A stretch of 64,000 nt of DNA from Faecalispora anaeroviscerum (GCF_947568225.1 NZ_CANOOQ010000001.1:1984001-2048000), one strand, 5' to 3'. Shown: positions 16,290 through 25,243, counted from the stretch's first letter. Notes: generated by a model not told the origin, from the sequence alone. Numbers and translations: made by a program.

Positions 16290-18035
16290 TCAGACAATCA
16301 CAACGGAATGGCCTTGTTTTTGCTTGCTTTGTTTTTTTGCGGCGGCAACTGTTTTTGATAACAGCTCCGTCTGTGAAAAATCGACCGTGCGGTTCGTAAC
16401 CGCCGCGATCGAGAGTGTGGCAACCGGAAAATCTTCCGCGAATCCGTTCCGATTTTTCGAAATAATGTATCCGCGCTCCCAGTCCTCTTTGGAATAGAGC
16501 GGCCGTACCTGTCTGGAAAAGGTGGCGATCAAATTGTCGCACAGCTCAGGCAGGCACTCGGTATCCCGCGTAAGAATAATAAAATCATCTCCGCCAATAT
16601 GTCCCTTAAAATCGGCGGCAGAACAGCAAAGATTCATGGTATGCGCAACTAGCCGAAGCATATTGTCCCCACAGGAAAAACCGTAGGCATCATTGTATGC
16701 CTTAAAGTGATCCAAATCCAGATAGATAATCGCGCAGGCCCGGTCATCTCCAAGCATGGCCTCTTCAATCGCACGTTGAATTGCGTTATTGCCCGGCAGG
16801 CCCGTAAGCGGGTTGGCGTCAGCCGCGTTCCTCACCCGAATATTGATCGCCGCGTTTAGCAGGTCGCGCACGGTGACAATGCCGAGATACCGCTTTCCTT
16901 CGGTGATCACCACCGCGTCATACATACTTTTCGGCTCCCGCTCCATGGCTTGGGCGGCAACATCGTTAATGGCCTTGCCGGAATCCACCGATAAAAAATC
17001 ATCTTGAACTAAATCCTTGACTGTTCTGCGGGAATACAGGCTGTACCCGAACTGTCCGCTGAACCGTCCCAGCAAATACTGGCGGGTCAAAAGTCCGCAA
17101 ACGGTACCGTCATGATTGATAATGCAAACCTCAGTCATGGAGGGATCACCACACATGGCCTGATAAACCGAGAGCGCGGGAGCATCCTCTGACAGCGCTT
17201 CTTTTTTACTGCAGATTGCACCAACATGACAAAAAGCAGGCCCGCTGCAACCCAGATTCAAAGAGTTATCCCGAGCCTCTTTCATCAGCAGCTTAATTTC
17301 GCCCGGCAGCCGCTGAAATTTCTCGTTCGGCCTGGCCAGAAAAAAGCCCTGTCCGTAATCCACGCCAACCTGAATCAGCGTTGCGAGTTCTTCCTTTGTC
17401 TCGATTCCCTCCGCAATCACCTGAATACCGGCTTCTTTGCAGAATTTCACGATTCCCGTCATCACGGATTTTTTCCTGCTGTCCCGGTCAATGTCCCTCA
17501 CAATCCCCATGTCGATTTTGAGGAAGTTCGGAGAAAGCGCGCAAACCCGCACCAGCCCGGAATAGCCTGATCCGAAATCGTCGATCGCAATTTGAAAATT
17601 CTGCTTTTGATAATGCGCGAGGGTGGAGATAAATACCGGAACCACACTGACGCTGCTCTTCTCCGTTATTTCAAAAATTACTTCGTCCGGGTTCATCCCA
17701 AATTCACGGAGCATCTGGCTCGTAAAGCCGGAAATAAACTCGGGGTCATATATAATATTCGGGTCAACATTGAGGAACAGACGCGCGCCGACCGGCTTTG
17801 TAACGGCATTTTTCAATGCCTGCGTGCGGCAAAGACGTTCCAGCTCCCACAGCCGCTGAGTGGATGTGGCCAAATCGAACAGCTCTTCAATTTTGATTTC
17901 ACAGCCCGGAAGAGAAATTCTACTAAGCGCCTCGTACCCCAGAATACTGCCGTCGCGCAGGGAGGCAATGGGCTGATACACAGGCTTAATGTATCCGCCT
18001 CTTAGTATTTCAATCAAAGAATTATCAGATCTCAT
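16290..18035 (-). CDS. EAL-CBS-GGDEF cyclic di-GMP turnover protein
   Basis: 581-residue soluble protein with three parts. An EAL phosphodiesterase domain (about 15-245) keeps YEALSR, the Asn in LNVDPN, EITEKS, DDFGSGYSGL, KIDMGIV and AEGIET, so it should be able to cut c-di-GMP. Two CBS repeats follow (about 270-400), likely binding a nucleotide. A GGDEF domain (about 415-575) has GGDDF at 481-485 as active-site loop and so may make c-di-GMP. I prefer the ATG at 18035, which leaves AGGAG 11 bases upstream. The GTG at 18047 would touch the Shine-Dalgarno. The order EAL, CBS pair, GGDEF is known in Firmicutes. Net activity cannot be told. Confidence 0.9.
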   Translation of the reverse strand: MRSDNSLIEILRGGYIKPVYQPIASLRDGSILGYEALSRISLPGCEIKIEELFDLATSTQRLWELERLCRTQALKNAVTKPVGARLFLNVDPNIIYDPEFISGFTSQMLREFGMNPDEVIFEITEKSSVSVVPVFISTLAHYQKQNFQIAIDDFGSGYSGLVRVCALSPNFLKIDMGIVRDIDRDSRKKSVMTGIVKFCKEAGIQVIAEGIETKEELATLIQVGVDYGQGFFLARPNEKFQRLPGEIKLLMKEARDNSLNLGCSGPAFCHVGAICSKKEALSEDAPALSVYQAMCGDPSMTEVCIINHDGTVCGLLTRQYLLGRFSGQFGYSLYSRRTVKDLVQDDFLSVDSGKAINDVAAQAMEREPKSMYDAVVITEGKRYLGIVTVRDLLNAAINIRVRNAADANPLTGLPGNNAIQRAIEEAMLGDDRACAIIYLDLDHFKAYNDAYGFSCGDNMLRLVAHTMNLCCSAADFKGHIGGDDFIILTRDTECLPELCDNLIATFSRQVRPLYSKEDWERGYIISKNRNGFAEDFPVATLSIAAVTNRTVDFSQTELLSKTVAAAKKQSKQKQGHSVVIV

Positions 18036-18047
18036 CCATTCTGTCAC

Positions 18048-18500
18048 TCCTCATAGCTCCGATTTATCGATTATAACACCGGTTAGCAAAAACATCTATC
18101 CTTTCCAAAAAAATGGTAAACTTATTCTATTGCTTTTGCATTATTTGCGACCTGCCAACGAATTAAAATCCAATTAAAATTTTCCAAACTGCCGCCCTGC
18201 CTCCCAGGCTGCGGAGAAGATTTCTACAATTTGAAAAAATCCTCTGCCATAAAACAATGTTTCACAGCAAAGGATTTTGAATTTGTTTTGAGAAAACGGG
18301 AGCTTACGAAATGCATAGAAGAGCCAGCCATAATCAGCTCTGGATTTTTCCGCAGGAATCAAAGCACGCTGATGTTCTTCCAAAAATCGAAAATGCTTAC
18401 TATTAGCTTTTGCTAACTTGCAGCCAAGAGAACCGCGCCCCCGGCGCATGCTCTGTCCTGTTTACAGAAAATGATTATACTCCCGCTGTGGCGTGCGCTT
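18048..18500. other. 450-base intergenic region upstream of the c-di-GMP gene
   Basis: No convincing coding sequence is seen. A TATAAT box for the minus strand lies at 18070-18075 but has no good -35. A strong minus-strand hairpin terminator lies at 18234-18278, so part of the region may be a transcribed leader or small RNA. A small perfect inverted repeat TTAGC-TTT-TGCTAA is near 18402-18415. I could not match it to a known riboswitch. Confidence 0.5.
18234..18278 (-). terminator. Long hairpin with U-tract, minus strand
   Basis: Positions 18236-18256 and 18258-18278 pair over 21 positions, several of them G-U pairs. On the minus strand six T follow (18234-18239 region). It could end the AraC transcript, whose stop is 220 bases upstream, or act as a regulated terminator in the leader of the EAL-GGDEF gene 200 bases downstream. 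Confidence 0.75.
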
Positions 18501-19487
18501 CTACTCCGCACAGACAATTTCGACTCCATTCAGGCGATTTTTTTTTCGGTATTCCAATGGCGAAAAACCGATCACTTTTTTGAACGCAGCCGCAAATTTA
18601 CTGGCATTCACATACCCCAGCCTCCACGCGACGGAGGACACACTCTCTTCGCTCTGGCACAGCAGCACGGCGGCCCTCTGCATACGGTAGGAACGCATAT
18701 AAGCGTAAACCGAGGTTCCGTAAATTCCTTTAAAGCACTGCTTCATTGTCGTCATTGGCAGGTCAAAACGCTCCGACAACTCCTGCAGTGTAAAGTGGCA
18801 GTCCGAGTGGCAAACCATATAGTTCTTCATCCGCTTAACACACTCCACATGATTCTTCTGATAATAGCGCGGCTCCTCCAGGTGTTCAGCGGGATTAATC
18901 ACACTGAGGAACAGCAGCAATTCCAGCACTTTCAGCTTAAAGTAGCCGAACTTCACCTGATCCGGCACTTTATAAAGCTCCGAAAAAATATGCTGAATCG
19001 AATCAGTTGCTCGCATGATAAAACAGTTATTGCCCGCGCAAAGCTTTTCCTGCAAAGCGTACAGGTCAATCGAAATATCTTTGAGTACGCCCGAAAGCGA
19101 TTGCTCCGCCCGCTTAAGGTCGATCAAAACCGAGACCCCACTGTAATACTCCAACGGAAAACAGGGGCTTTTTGTTTGATTGGCCACCATATTCGCCGAA
19201 AGGTCGCCTTCTTCTAAATAAACACAGGTGCCGTTCAAAAAATCGCATTCGAAGCGTCCCCTACGGCAATGGTTAATCTCCATCACGTCGGCTGTCGTGC
19301 CCTTGCCGGAAACACAATAGGAGGAATGGAAATCATTATAGACTAACTCAACCCCGTCAAACACCTCAAAGCTTACCATTGTTCCCTCTCCGCCAATGTT
19401 TATCATGTGGTACACCGTACAGTCGGGCTGGTGCGTAATCGACAAAAACTCCGGGTCAACCAAATCATACTCCTCTAATGAGTGCAT
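18501..19487 (-). CDS. AraC/XylS-family transcriptional regulator
   Basis: 328-residue regulator. The C-terminal 100 residues hold the two helix-turn-helix motifs of AraC proteins (FTLQELSERFDLPMTTMKQ and VSSVAWRLGYVNASKFAAAF), with FGFSPLEYRK-type ending. The N-terminal part (about 1-210) resembles the ligand part of siderophore- or iron-type AraC regulators such as PchR, with GDLSANMV. The ATG at 19487 has GGAGGG 5 bases upstream, and the nine codons before it are not needed. It lies downstream of the oligopeptide operon but has its own promoter. Its ligand and targets are unknown. Confidence 0.88.
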   Translation of the reverse strand: MHSLEEYDLVDPEFLSITHQPDCTVYHMINIGGEGTMVSFEVFDGVELVYNDFHSSYCVSGKGTTADVMEINHCRRGRFECDFLNGTCVYLEEGDLSANMVANQTKSPCFPLEYYSGVSVLIDLKRAEQSLSGVLKDISIDLYALQEKLCAGNNCFIMRATDSIQHIFSELYKVPDQVKFGYFKLKVLELLLFLSVINPAEHLEEPRYYQKNHVECVKRMKNYMVCHSDCHFTLQELSERFDLPMTTMKQCFKGIYGTSVYAYMRSYRMQRAAVLLCQSEESVSSVAWRLGYVNASKFAAAFKKVIGFSPLEYRKKNRLNGVEIVCAE

Positions 19488-19571
19488 AAAATCCCTCCGC
19501 TTCTCCCTTTGCATCCGGCTTGCCGTCGTCCGCCCACGCCAGACTCAGCAAAAGTACAGACCAACAAAGTC

Positions 19572-19591
19572 AAGTTAGTCTTTTCTAACTT
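19572..19591. promoter_or_regulatory. Palindromic operator at the start of the AraC transcript
   Basis: AAGTTAG and CTAACTT form a perfect inverted repeat around six bases. It sits immediately after the -10 box of the AraC promoter, about +3 to +22. This is a typical place for a repressor or autoregulatory site. Confidence 0.6.
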
Positions 19592-19593
19592 AA

Positions 19594-19622
19594 AGCGTAT
19601 CAAATACAACACGCAATGTCAA
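19594..19622 (-). promoter_or_regulatory. Promoter of the AraC gene
   Basis: On the minus strand, TTGACA (19617-19622) and TACGCT (19594-19599) are spaced by 17 bases. It is about 105 bases before the AraC start. The -35 is perfect and the -10 weak, as is common for regulated promoters. Confidence 0.7.
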
Positions 19623-19698
19623 GCACAGCAGGATTTACTCACCCAAAAGCGCTTAGTGCCCAGCGATTTTCTCTGTTTGAGTGCTTTCCCTTTTGGAC

Positions 19699-19737
19699 GG
19701 CAAAACACGAAAAACGAATCGTTTTCCGTGTTTTGCC
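19699..19737. repeat. Near-perfect 19-bp inverted repeat after the kinase-like gene
   Basis: GGCAAAACACG and CGTGTTTTGCC form the outer stem. It continues inward to almost the centre with one mismatch. It lies 12 bases past the cytidylate-kinase-like stop, as a terminator would, but no T-run follows on either strand. Confidence 0.65.
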
Positions 19738-19749
19738 TGTTAGGAATAT

Positions 19750-20403
19750 TCAAATGGAAGGAAACGCTTTTTTACAGTCTTCGCCGAACTTGATCTGCAA
19801 TGCCTGCACAATCAGGTCAACGCAGTTCTCAATCCCCCACCGGCCGCTGTTCAGCGTTATATCATAGTTTACCGGGTTGGTCCAGTAGTTGCCGCCGGTG
19901 TAATATTTATAATATTCGGCACGGTATTTGTCCGTTTTCGAAATCAGGTTGTGCGCTTCACTTTCCGAAACGTTCATTGTCTGCATCACGCGCTTGGCAC
20001 ATACGGGCCTGCGTGCCTCAATATACACACTCAGCACATTGTCAAAATCTTTCAGCACGTAATCCGCGCATTTGCCTACAATGACGCAGCTTTCAGTACG
20101 GGCCAGCTCCTGAATAATTTTTTTCTGAAACTCAAACAGGCGGTCGTCAGATTCAAACGGATTGGTGTGCGGCAGCGGGGTCAGCAGCTTTTGCAGCGAC
20201 ATCAGCTGCTGACGCAGGTATCCGTCCCGCAGGCGCTCATCAACCTCTACAAAATCGTGTTCGTCCCGTCCGCTGTATTGCGACGCGAGCGTCAGGATTC
20301 GATTGGCATAGCTATGGATTCCCAGACGATCTGCCAGTCTGGAGGCTATTTCGCGGCCGCCCGTTCCAAAACCGCGGGCTATCGTAATCACAATATGGTC
20401 CAT
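19750..20403 (-). CDS. Cytidylate-kinase-like protein
   Basis: 217-residue P-loop protein of the cytidylate kinase-like family. The N-terminus ITIARGFGTGGREIASRLA contains a glycine-rich nucleotide loop in place of a strict Walker A. The middle part reads CVIVGKCADYVL, a family mark, and a lid-like region (VYIEARRPVCAKRVMQ) follows. Members are frequent in Clostridia and their substrate is mostly not established. They are often found with transporter or regulator genes. The ATG has GGGAG 10 bases upstream. It follows the amidohydrolase gene by about 50 bases and is probably in the same transcript. Confidence 0.82.
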   Translation of the reverse strand: MDHIVITIARGFGTGGREIASRLADRLGIHSYANRILTLASQYSGRDEHDFVEVDERLRDGYLRQQLMSLQKLLTPLPHTNPFESDDRLFEFQKKIIQELARTESCVIVGKCADYVLKDFDNVLSVYIEARRPVCAKRVMQTMNVSESEAHNLISKTDKYRAEYYKYYTGGNYWTNPVNYDITLNSGRWGIENCVDLIVQALQIKFGEDCKKAFPSI

Positions 20404-20450
20404 CGTTCACACTCTCCCTTTTTCTCCGCATAGGGATACGAATCTTTCTA

Positions 20451-21911
20451 TTAGTTCATGGTTCTGAGAGGCACCGGATGAATCTCTTCTGGAATCGGAA
20501 GATAGGTCTGCCCTTGCAGAGCCAGAGTGTGCTCCTCTTTGGCCATCTCTAAAAGCTCCGGCTGCTGCATCAGACGCATGGCAGTGAGTGCAATCACTTT
20601 ACCGGCCAGTAGCATTCCCTTATGCGCGTGAGAGGATTTCCCCTGAGAAACCACCTGCCAGGAATGCCCCGGAGTTCTGGGCGCCCAAGCGGCAGTGTAC
20701 AGCTGCGCGGTCGGGCACATCCAGCTGACATCGCCCACATCGGTTGAGCCTGCTTCCACACGCACCAAGTGCATCGGCTCGTAGGGCACAATAAAATCGT
20801 AGAGGGGGTCAGATTTTTTCCCCAAAAGAAACTTCTTGTTTTTTGGGTCCATCCGCTCCTGAACCGCATCCATGTAACCGCGGTCGGCCCCCGCAGGCGC
20901 AGTGTCGGCATAGCGCTGCGTCAGCTCGTATTCCTCAGGAGTATACCTCGGCGTGCCGACCTCCGTGAGGGAATCAAACAGAGCCTGCTCCAGCACCTGA
21001 TTCGAGATCATGTTGGCGCAGGATTTGATCAGTTGATGCTCCACAGTGGTTTCGGTCATGAGTGCCGCGCCCTGCGCAATTTTCTTCACCCGGTTCAAAA
21101 GCTCCAGCGCCTGATCCTGCCTTGGGGCGCGAACCAGATAAACCGCCTTGGCCAGATTCTGCACCACATTTGGGGAGTACCCACCTGCATTGGTAATCGC
21201 ATAATGAATGCGCGCTTTTTCAACCATGTGTTCCCGTAAAAAATTGGTTCCCACATTCATCAGCTCCAGCGCGTCAAGTGCGCTGCGACCCATTTCAGGG
21301 CTGCCGGCGGCGTGAGCGCTGATGCCGTGAAAGGTAAATTGCACCTGAAAGTTTGCGAGCGAGCTGTTCTGGCAGACCATGTTCAGGCTGGACGGGTGCC
21401 AGGTCAGCGCACAGTCCAGCTTGGAGAAAGCACCCTCTCTGGCCATGTAGGCTTTGCCGGAGCCGCCCTCCTCGCCGGGGCAGCCAAAATAGGTAACCGT
21501 GCCGGAGAATCCGTCCTCCAGATACTTTTTGACTGCCAGTGCCGCCGCGACGGAACCAACGCCAAGGAGGTTATGTCCGCAGCCGTGACCGTTTGCTTCA
21601 GGATGATCGGATTCTTTTTGAACAACTCCTGCCTTTTGATTCAGACCCGACAGCGCGTCGAACTCGCCCAAAATGCCGATTTGAGGGCTGCCCGACCCAA
21701 AGGTAGCGGTAAACGCGGTTTGAATATGGAACGCGCCCCTTTCTACCGCAAAGCCCTCCTTTTCAAGGAAAGAACTAAGAGCCTCTGCCGACTGAAATTC
21801 TTCAAACTGCGTTTCGGCATAGTCCCATATCTGATCACTCAGAGCGCTGAGCGGGGTTGCTTTCTCATCAATTTCCGCAAGATAACGATGCAGATCCAAC
21901 TCTCGTTTCAT
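20451..21911 (-). CDS. M20-family amidohydrolase, AbgB-like
   Basis: 486-residue zinc amidohydrolase of peptidase family M20, closest in layout to AbgB, the p-aminobenzoyl-glutamate hydrolase subunit. Metal ligands are visible in GHGCGHN (108-114), PGEEGG (145-150, Glu147/148) and TWHPSS (His172). The dimerisation insert follows (GISAHAAGSPEMGRSALDA). A late His in the C-terminal domain (APRTPGHSWQ) completes the site. AbgB normally works with AbgA, which is not seen here. Its neighbour is a different M20 enzyme. With the oligopeptide importer it probably releases an amino acid from an N-acyl or aryl amino acid. The substrate is not known. Confidence 0.9.
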   Translation of the reverse strand: MKRELDLHRYLAEIDEKATPLSALSDQIWDYAETQFEEFQSAEALSSFLEKEGFAVERGAFHIQTAFTATFGSGSPQIGILGEFDALSGLNQKAGVVQKESDHPEANGHGCGHNLLGVGSVAAALAVKKYLEDGFSGTVTYFGCPGEEGGSGKAYMAREGAFSKLDCALTWHPSSLNMVCQNSSLANFQVQFTFHGISAHAAGSPEMGRSALDALELMNVGTNFLREHMVEKARIHYAITNAGGYSPNVVQNLAKAVYLVRAPRQDQALELLNRVKKIAQGAALMTETTVEHQLIKSCANMISNQVLEQALFDSLTEVGTPRYTPEEYELTQRYADTAPAGADRGYMDAVQERMDPKNKKFLLGKKSDPLYDFIVPYEPMHLVRVEAGSTDVGDVSWMCPTAQLYTAAWAPRTPGHSWQVVSQGKSSHAHKGMLLAGKVIALTAMRLMQQPELLEMAKEEHTLALQGQTYLPIPEEIHPVPLRTMN

Positions 21912-21927
21912 ATGTCATCTCCTGGTT

Positions 21928-23070
21928 CTATCGAAAATAATCCAGCACACTCTCCATTACAACCTGGTACCCGAGCGGCAGGGAATCAATTTCCACATAT
22001 TCCTCCCTTGTATGCGCTCCGTCGCCGTAATATGCCCCAAAGCACACACTGGGAATCCCCTGTGACAGGGGAATGTTGCAGTCGGTGGAGGAGGACGCGG
22101 TGCCCGGGCGCTTTCCAGTCACCTGCTCGATGATATCGCCCGCCCTCTGTACCAGCCGATCACGTTCTGCGGCCGCCGCCCCGGCAAGCTGCTCACCGGG
22201 GCGGTACCCGACCTCCTCTGCCGTAACCTCTACTCCGCGCTTGCGGTGCGCGGAGAAAATCTTTTCATATTGCTCCTGCATATATTGCAGACCGCGCGCA
22301 TCATCCGACCGGTATTCGCACAGCATTTCGGCATTCTGCGCAATCGTATTTACAGAAGTACCGCCCGAAATCGTGCCGACATTGCAGGTTGTTTTCCCGT
22401 ATGGGGGAATCTTGACGGCGTACAGATCGGTAACAATCCCAGCCAGCTGCGCAATCGCGTTGGGGCGCCCGTAATTCATATAGGAATGCCCGCCTTGCGT
22501 TGTCACGCTGACCCGAAAGCGGCGCGAACCCACCGAACGGTTCACCACATGAGTCAGCGTTCCGTCAAAGCTGCAAAATGCCTGAATGCGCCCCTGATAC
22601 TCCTCACAGAGCTTGCGGGAACCCTTCAGATTCCCCATTCCCTCTTCTCCAGAATTGCAAACAAACAGCACGCCCAGGCCATCCTTGGGTTTTAGTCCCT
22701 TTCGCAGAACATAGTTTGCAGTCATCATCAAAGCGGCCAGATTTGCCGTGTCGTCGCCCACGCCGGGCGCCCAGAGCCGCCCCGAATGCTCCCTGACGGG
22801 AAGCGGGTCGGTATCCGGAAATACGACGTCGGTGTGGGCGCAGAACACAATCACCGGGTTCTCTTCTGTTACTCCAACGGGGCAGATCACATTGAGCGCG
22901 CTGTCGGTATAAGTCCCCTTAGCCCCGCAGGACTCCAGCCACTGCCTGCAAAACTCCATCCGTTTTTCCTCGTGGTTCGACGAGGATGGAATCGCCGCCA
23001 AGGTCTTTAATAGCTGATACGCTTCATCGCTGTGGGTCTGTAAGAAATCCTGCGCGTGTTCTGTCAGCAC
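21928..23070 (-). CDS. M20-family metallopeptidase (peptidase T / acylase type)
   Basis: 380-residue M20 peptidase. Zinc site residues are in CAHTDVV (His79, Asp81), GVGDDTAN (Asp106) and CNSGEEG (Glu142, Glu143). The dimerisation domain starts near GGHSYMNYGRPNAIAQL, and the last part has GAYYGDGAHTREEYV with the final metal His. It resembles tripeptidase T and acetylornithine deacetylase-like enzymes. It lies 17 bases from the neighbouring amidohydrolase and 16 bases from the ATPase gene, so it is part of the transporter operon. It would cleave imported short peptides in the cytosol. Confidence 0.9.
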   Translation of the reverse strand: MLTEHAQDFLQTHSDEAYQLLKTLAAIPSSSNHEEKRMEFCRQWLESCGAKGTYTDSALNVICPVGVTEENPVIVFCAHTDVVFPDTDPLPVREHSGRLWAPGVGDDTANLAALMMTANYVLRKGLKPKDGLGVLFVCNSGEEGMGNLKGSRKLCEEYQGRIQAFCSFDGTLTHVVNRSVGSRRFRVSVTTQGGHSYMNYGRPNAIAQLAGIVTDLYAVKIPPYGKTTCNVGTISGGTSVNTIAQNAEMLCEYRSDDARGLQYMQEQYEKIFSAHRKRGVEVTAEEVGYRPGEQLAGAAAAERDRLVQRAGDIIEQVTGKRPGTASSSTDCNIPLSQGIPSVCFGAYYGDGAHTREEYVEIDSLPLGYQVVMESVLDYFR

Positions 23071-23086
23071 TGCTGCTACCTCCTAA

Positions 23087-24100
23087 TCATTCATTGATTG
23101 TTTCAGGCTGTGCCGACCAGCCCTCTTCATACATCAGGCAGGCCACCCGGTGCCCGGGTACAACCTCCTTTAAATGGGGTGTGCGCAAAGAGCACTGCTC
23201 TGTGGCGTACGGGCAGCGCGTATGGAACACACAGCCGGACGGCAGATTGATAGGGGACGGAAGATCGCCCTGTAACATGATTCTCTCTTTTTTGGTGTGG
23301 GGCGAGGGATTCGGAACAGCGGAAAGCAGCGCGTTCGCATACGGATGCATCGTATTGCGGAACAGCTCCTCCGTTTCAGCCTCCTCCATCATGTGCCCCA
23401 GATACATCACACCGACTCTGTCTGACACATATTTTACCACACTCATGTCGTGCGCGATGAACAAAAAGGAAATATGCTCCTTCTCGCGCAGATCCTGCAG
23501 CAGGTTGATAATCTGTGCCTGAATCGATACGTCGAGTGCAGATACCGGCTCATCACAAATAATGATTTTCGGGTTTAAAATCAGCGCTCTGGCCAGGCCG
23601 ACCCTCTGCCGCTGGCCGCCGGAAAACTCATGCGGGTAGCGGTAGAAATGCTCGAGCCGCAGCCCCACCTTTTCCATAATTTCCACCGCGGTATCCATAC
23701 GGGATTCACGGGTGCCGATATTGTGAATCTTCAGCGCCTCCGTGAGGATATCTCCCACTCGCTGCTTCGGGTCCAGCGAGGTGTAAGGGTCCTGAAACAC
23801 CATCTGGATCTGGCGGCGCATATCGATCAGCTGATGACGCTTCATAGCCGTCATATCCTGATCCAGCACCTCAATCGAGCCGCCGGTGGGTTCGGTCAGG
23901 TAGGCCAGTGTGCGGCCCAGCGTGCTTTTACCGCAGCCGGTTTCCCCTACAAGGCCGTAAATCTCTCCCTCATACAGAGAAATGTCCACACCATCCACCG
24001 CTTTTACGTTCTTTTTCGCCCTGCCAAGAACAGAACTGCGAACCGGAAAATATTTTTTGACTCCCGTTCCGCGCAAAACCACCTTTGCGGTATTTGTCAT
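23087..24100 (-). CDS. Oligopeptide ABC transporter ATPase, OppF type
   Basis: 337-residue ATPase with Walker A GETGCGKST, Q-loop VFQDPYTSLDPKQ, signature SGGQRQRVGLARAL and Walker B IIICDEPVSALD. The C-terminal domain has CVFHTRCPYATEQC. In Walker A the usual Ser after Glu is Thr, which is conservative. AGGAGG lies 8 bases before the ATG. It is the second ATPase of the set and follows the OppD-type gene by 12 bases. Confidence 0.93.
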   Translation of the reverse strand: MTNTAKVVLRGTGVKKYFPVRSSVLGRAKKNVKAVDGVDISLYEGEIYGLVGETGCGKSTLGRTLAYLTEPTGGSIEVLDQDMTAMKRHQLIDMRRQIQMVFQDPYTSLDPKQRVGDILTEALKIHNIGTRESRMDTAVEIMEKVGLRLEHFYRYPHEFSGGQRQRVGLARALILNPKIIICDEPVSALDVSIQAQIINLLQDLREKEHISFLFIAHDMSVVKYVSDRVGVMYLGHMMEEAETEELFRNTMHPYANALLSAVPNPSPHTKKERIMLQGDLPSPINLPSGCVFHTRCPYATEQCSLRTPHLKEVVPGHRVACLMYEEGWSAQPETINE

Positions 24101-24112
24101 GCTCGTTTCCTC

Positions 24113-25129
24113 CTAACCGGCCTCATACTTAAGACGCTCCTGGTATAAGCTGCCGCTCAACTCATTCCTATAGTGACAGCGCACCCCCTGTGTTGCCGAA
24201 ACCCGGCTCAGCTCGGGCATTTGCTCACTGCACAGGTCGGTGGCGTAAGGGCAGCGCGGGGCAAACCGGCAACCCACGGGAATCTGATCCAGCAGCGGCA
24301 CCGTGCCGCTAATCTGGTACAGCCGGGTCGCCTTGGCGGTGTCGAGCTTGGGAATCGAATTCATCAGTCCCATGGTATACGGGTGCATGGGATGATCGAA
24401 AATATCCTCCACCAAGCCTTCCTCCACGATCTGGCCAAGGTACATCACAATGACTCTGTTGCACGTTTCCGCCACAACCGCCAAATCGTGCGTAATGAGC
24501 ATCACCGCCATGCCGAGGCGCTTATTCATATCCACAATCAAATCCATAATCTGCGCCTGAATCGTCACATCCAGCGCGGTAGTGGGCTCGTCGGCAATCA
24601 AAAGCTGCGGGTGGCAGGCCAGTGCAACCGCGATCATTACTCTCTGCCGCATGCCGCCGGAAAGCTCAAACGGGTACTGGTAAAACCGCCGGGCCGGGTC
24701 GGGAATGCCAACCAGGTTCAGCATTTCAATGGCCTGCTCCCTGGCCTCTGCTTTTGTCTTTTTCTGGTGGATCAGAATCGCTTCCATGATCTGATTTCCC
24801 ACCGTAAATACCGGATTCAGCGAGCTGAGCGCATCCTGAAACACCATCGAAATTTTGGCGCCGCGCACGCTTTCCATCTGCTTTTCGGGAATCGCAAGCA
24901 GGCTTTCCTCGTGAAACAGGATGTCGCCGGTGTAGCGCACGAACGATTTCTCATCATACAGCCGGAGAATCGACTGCGAGGTTACGCTTTTTCCGCACCC
25001 CGACTCGCCGACGATGCCGAGCATTTCGCCCGCGTAAACCTCAAAGCTGACACCGCCCACCGCCTTGAGCATGCCGCGCTCCGTTTTAAATTCCGTACAT
25101 AAATTTTCTACCTGCAATACTTTTTCCAT
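24113..25129 (-). CDS. Oligopeptide ABC transporter ATPase, OppD type
   Basis: 338-residue ATPase with Walker A GESGCGKS, Q-loop FQDALSSLNPV, signature LSGGMRQRVMIAVAL and Walker B LLIADEPTTALD. The C-terminus has CRFAPRCPYATDLC. It is clearly a paralogue of the first locus's DppD but not a recent copy, since most non-motif residues differ. The ATG has GGAGAGGAGAG about 11 bases upstream. A GC-rich hairpin lies in the 114-base gap before it. Confidence 0.93.
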   Translation of the reverse strand: MEKVLQVENLCTEFKTERGMLKAVGGVSFEVYAGEMLGIVGESGCGKSVTSQSILRLYDEKSFVRYTGDILFHEESLLAIPEKQMESVRGAKISMVFQDALSSLNPVFTVGNQIMEAILIHQKKTKAEAREQAIEMLNLVGIPDPARRFYQYPFELSGGMRQRVMIAVALACHPQLLIADEPTTALDVTIQAQIMDLIVDMNKRLGMAVMLITHDLAVVAETCNRVIVMYLGQIVEEGLVEDIFDHPMHPYTMGLMNSIPKLDTAKATRLYQISGTVPLLDQIPVGCRFAPRCPYATDLCSEQMPELSRVSATQGVRCHYRNELSGSLYQERLKYEAG

Positions 25130-25180
25130 GCTGCCGGTCTCTCCTCTCCTACTGCTTCTCCAGCCAACAACAAAGGGAGT

Positions 25181-25214
25181 TTGCCTCTCCCCGCCGGTGG
25201 CGGGGAGAGCGCAA
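25181..25214. repeat. Intergenic palindrome, copy B of the dispersed hairpin family
   Basis: CTCTCCCCGCC and GGCGGGGAGAG form a perfect 11-bp stem around GGT, extended by TTGC and GCAA with a bulge. It lies between the OppC-type permease and the OppD-type ATPase in the operon. Confidence 0.75.
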
Positions 25215-25243
25215 TTTCTTCTTTTTTCAGCCGCAGATTCGCT

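Noticed and set aside
18174..18449. 91-residue minus-strand open frame upstream of the EAL-GGDEF gene
   Set aside because: It has no ribosome binding site, shows no family resemblance and runs straight through the strong hairpin terminator at 18234-18278.
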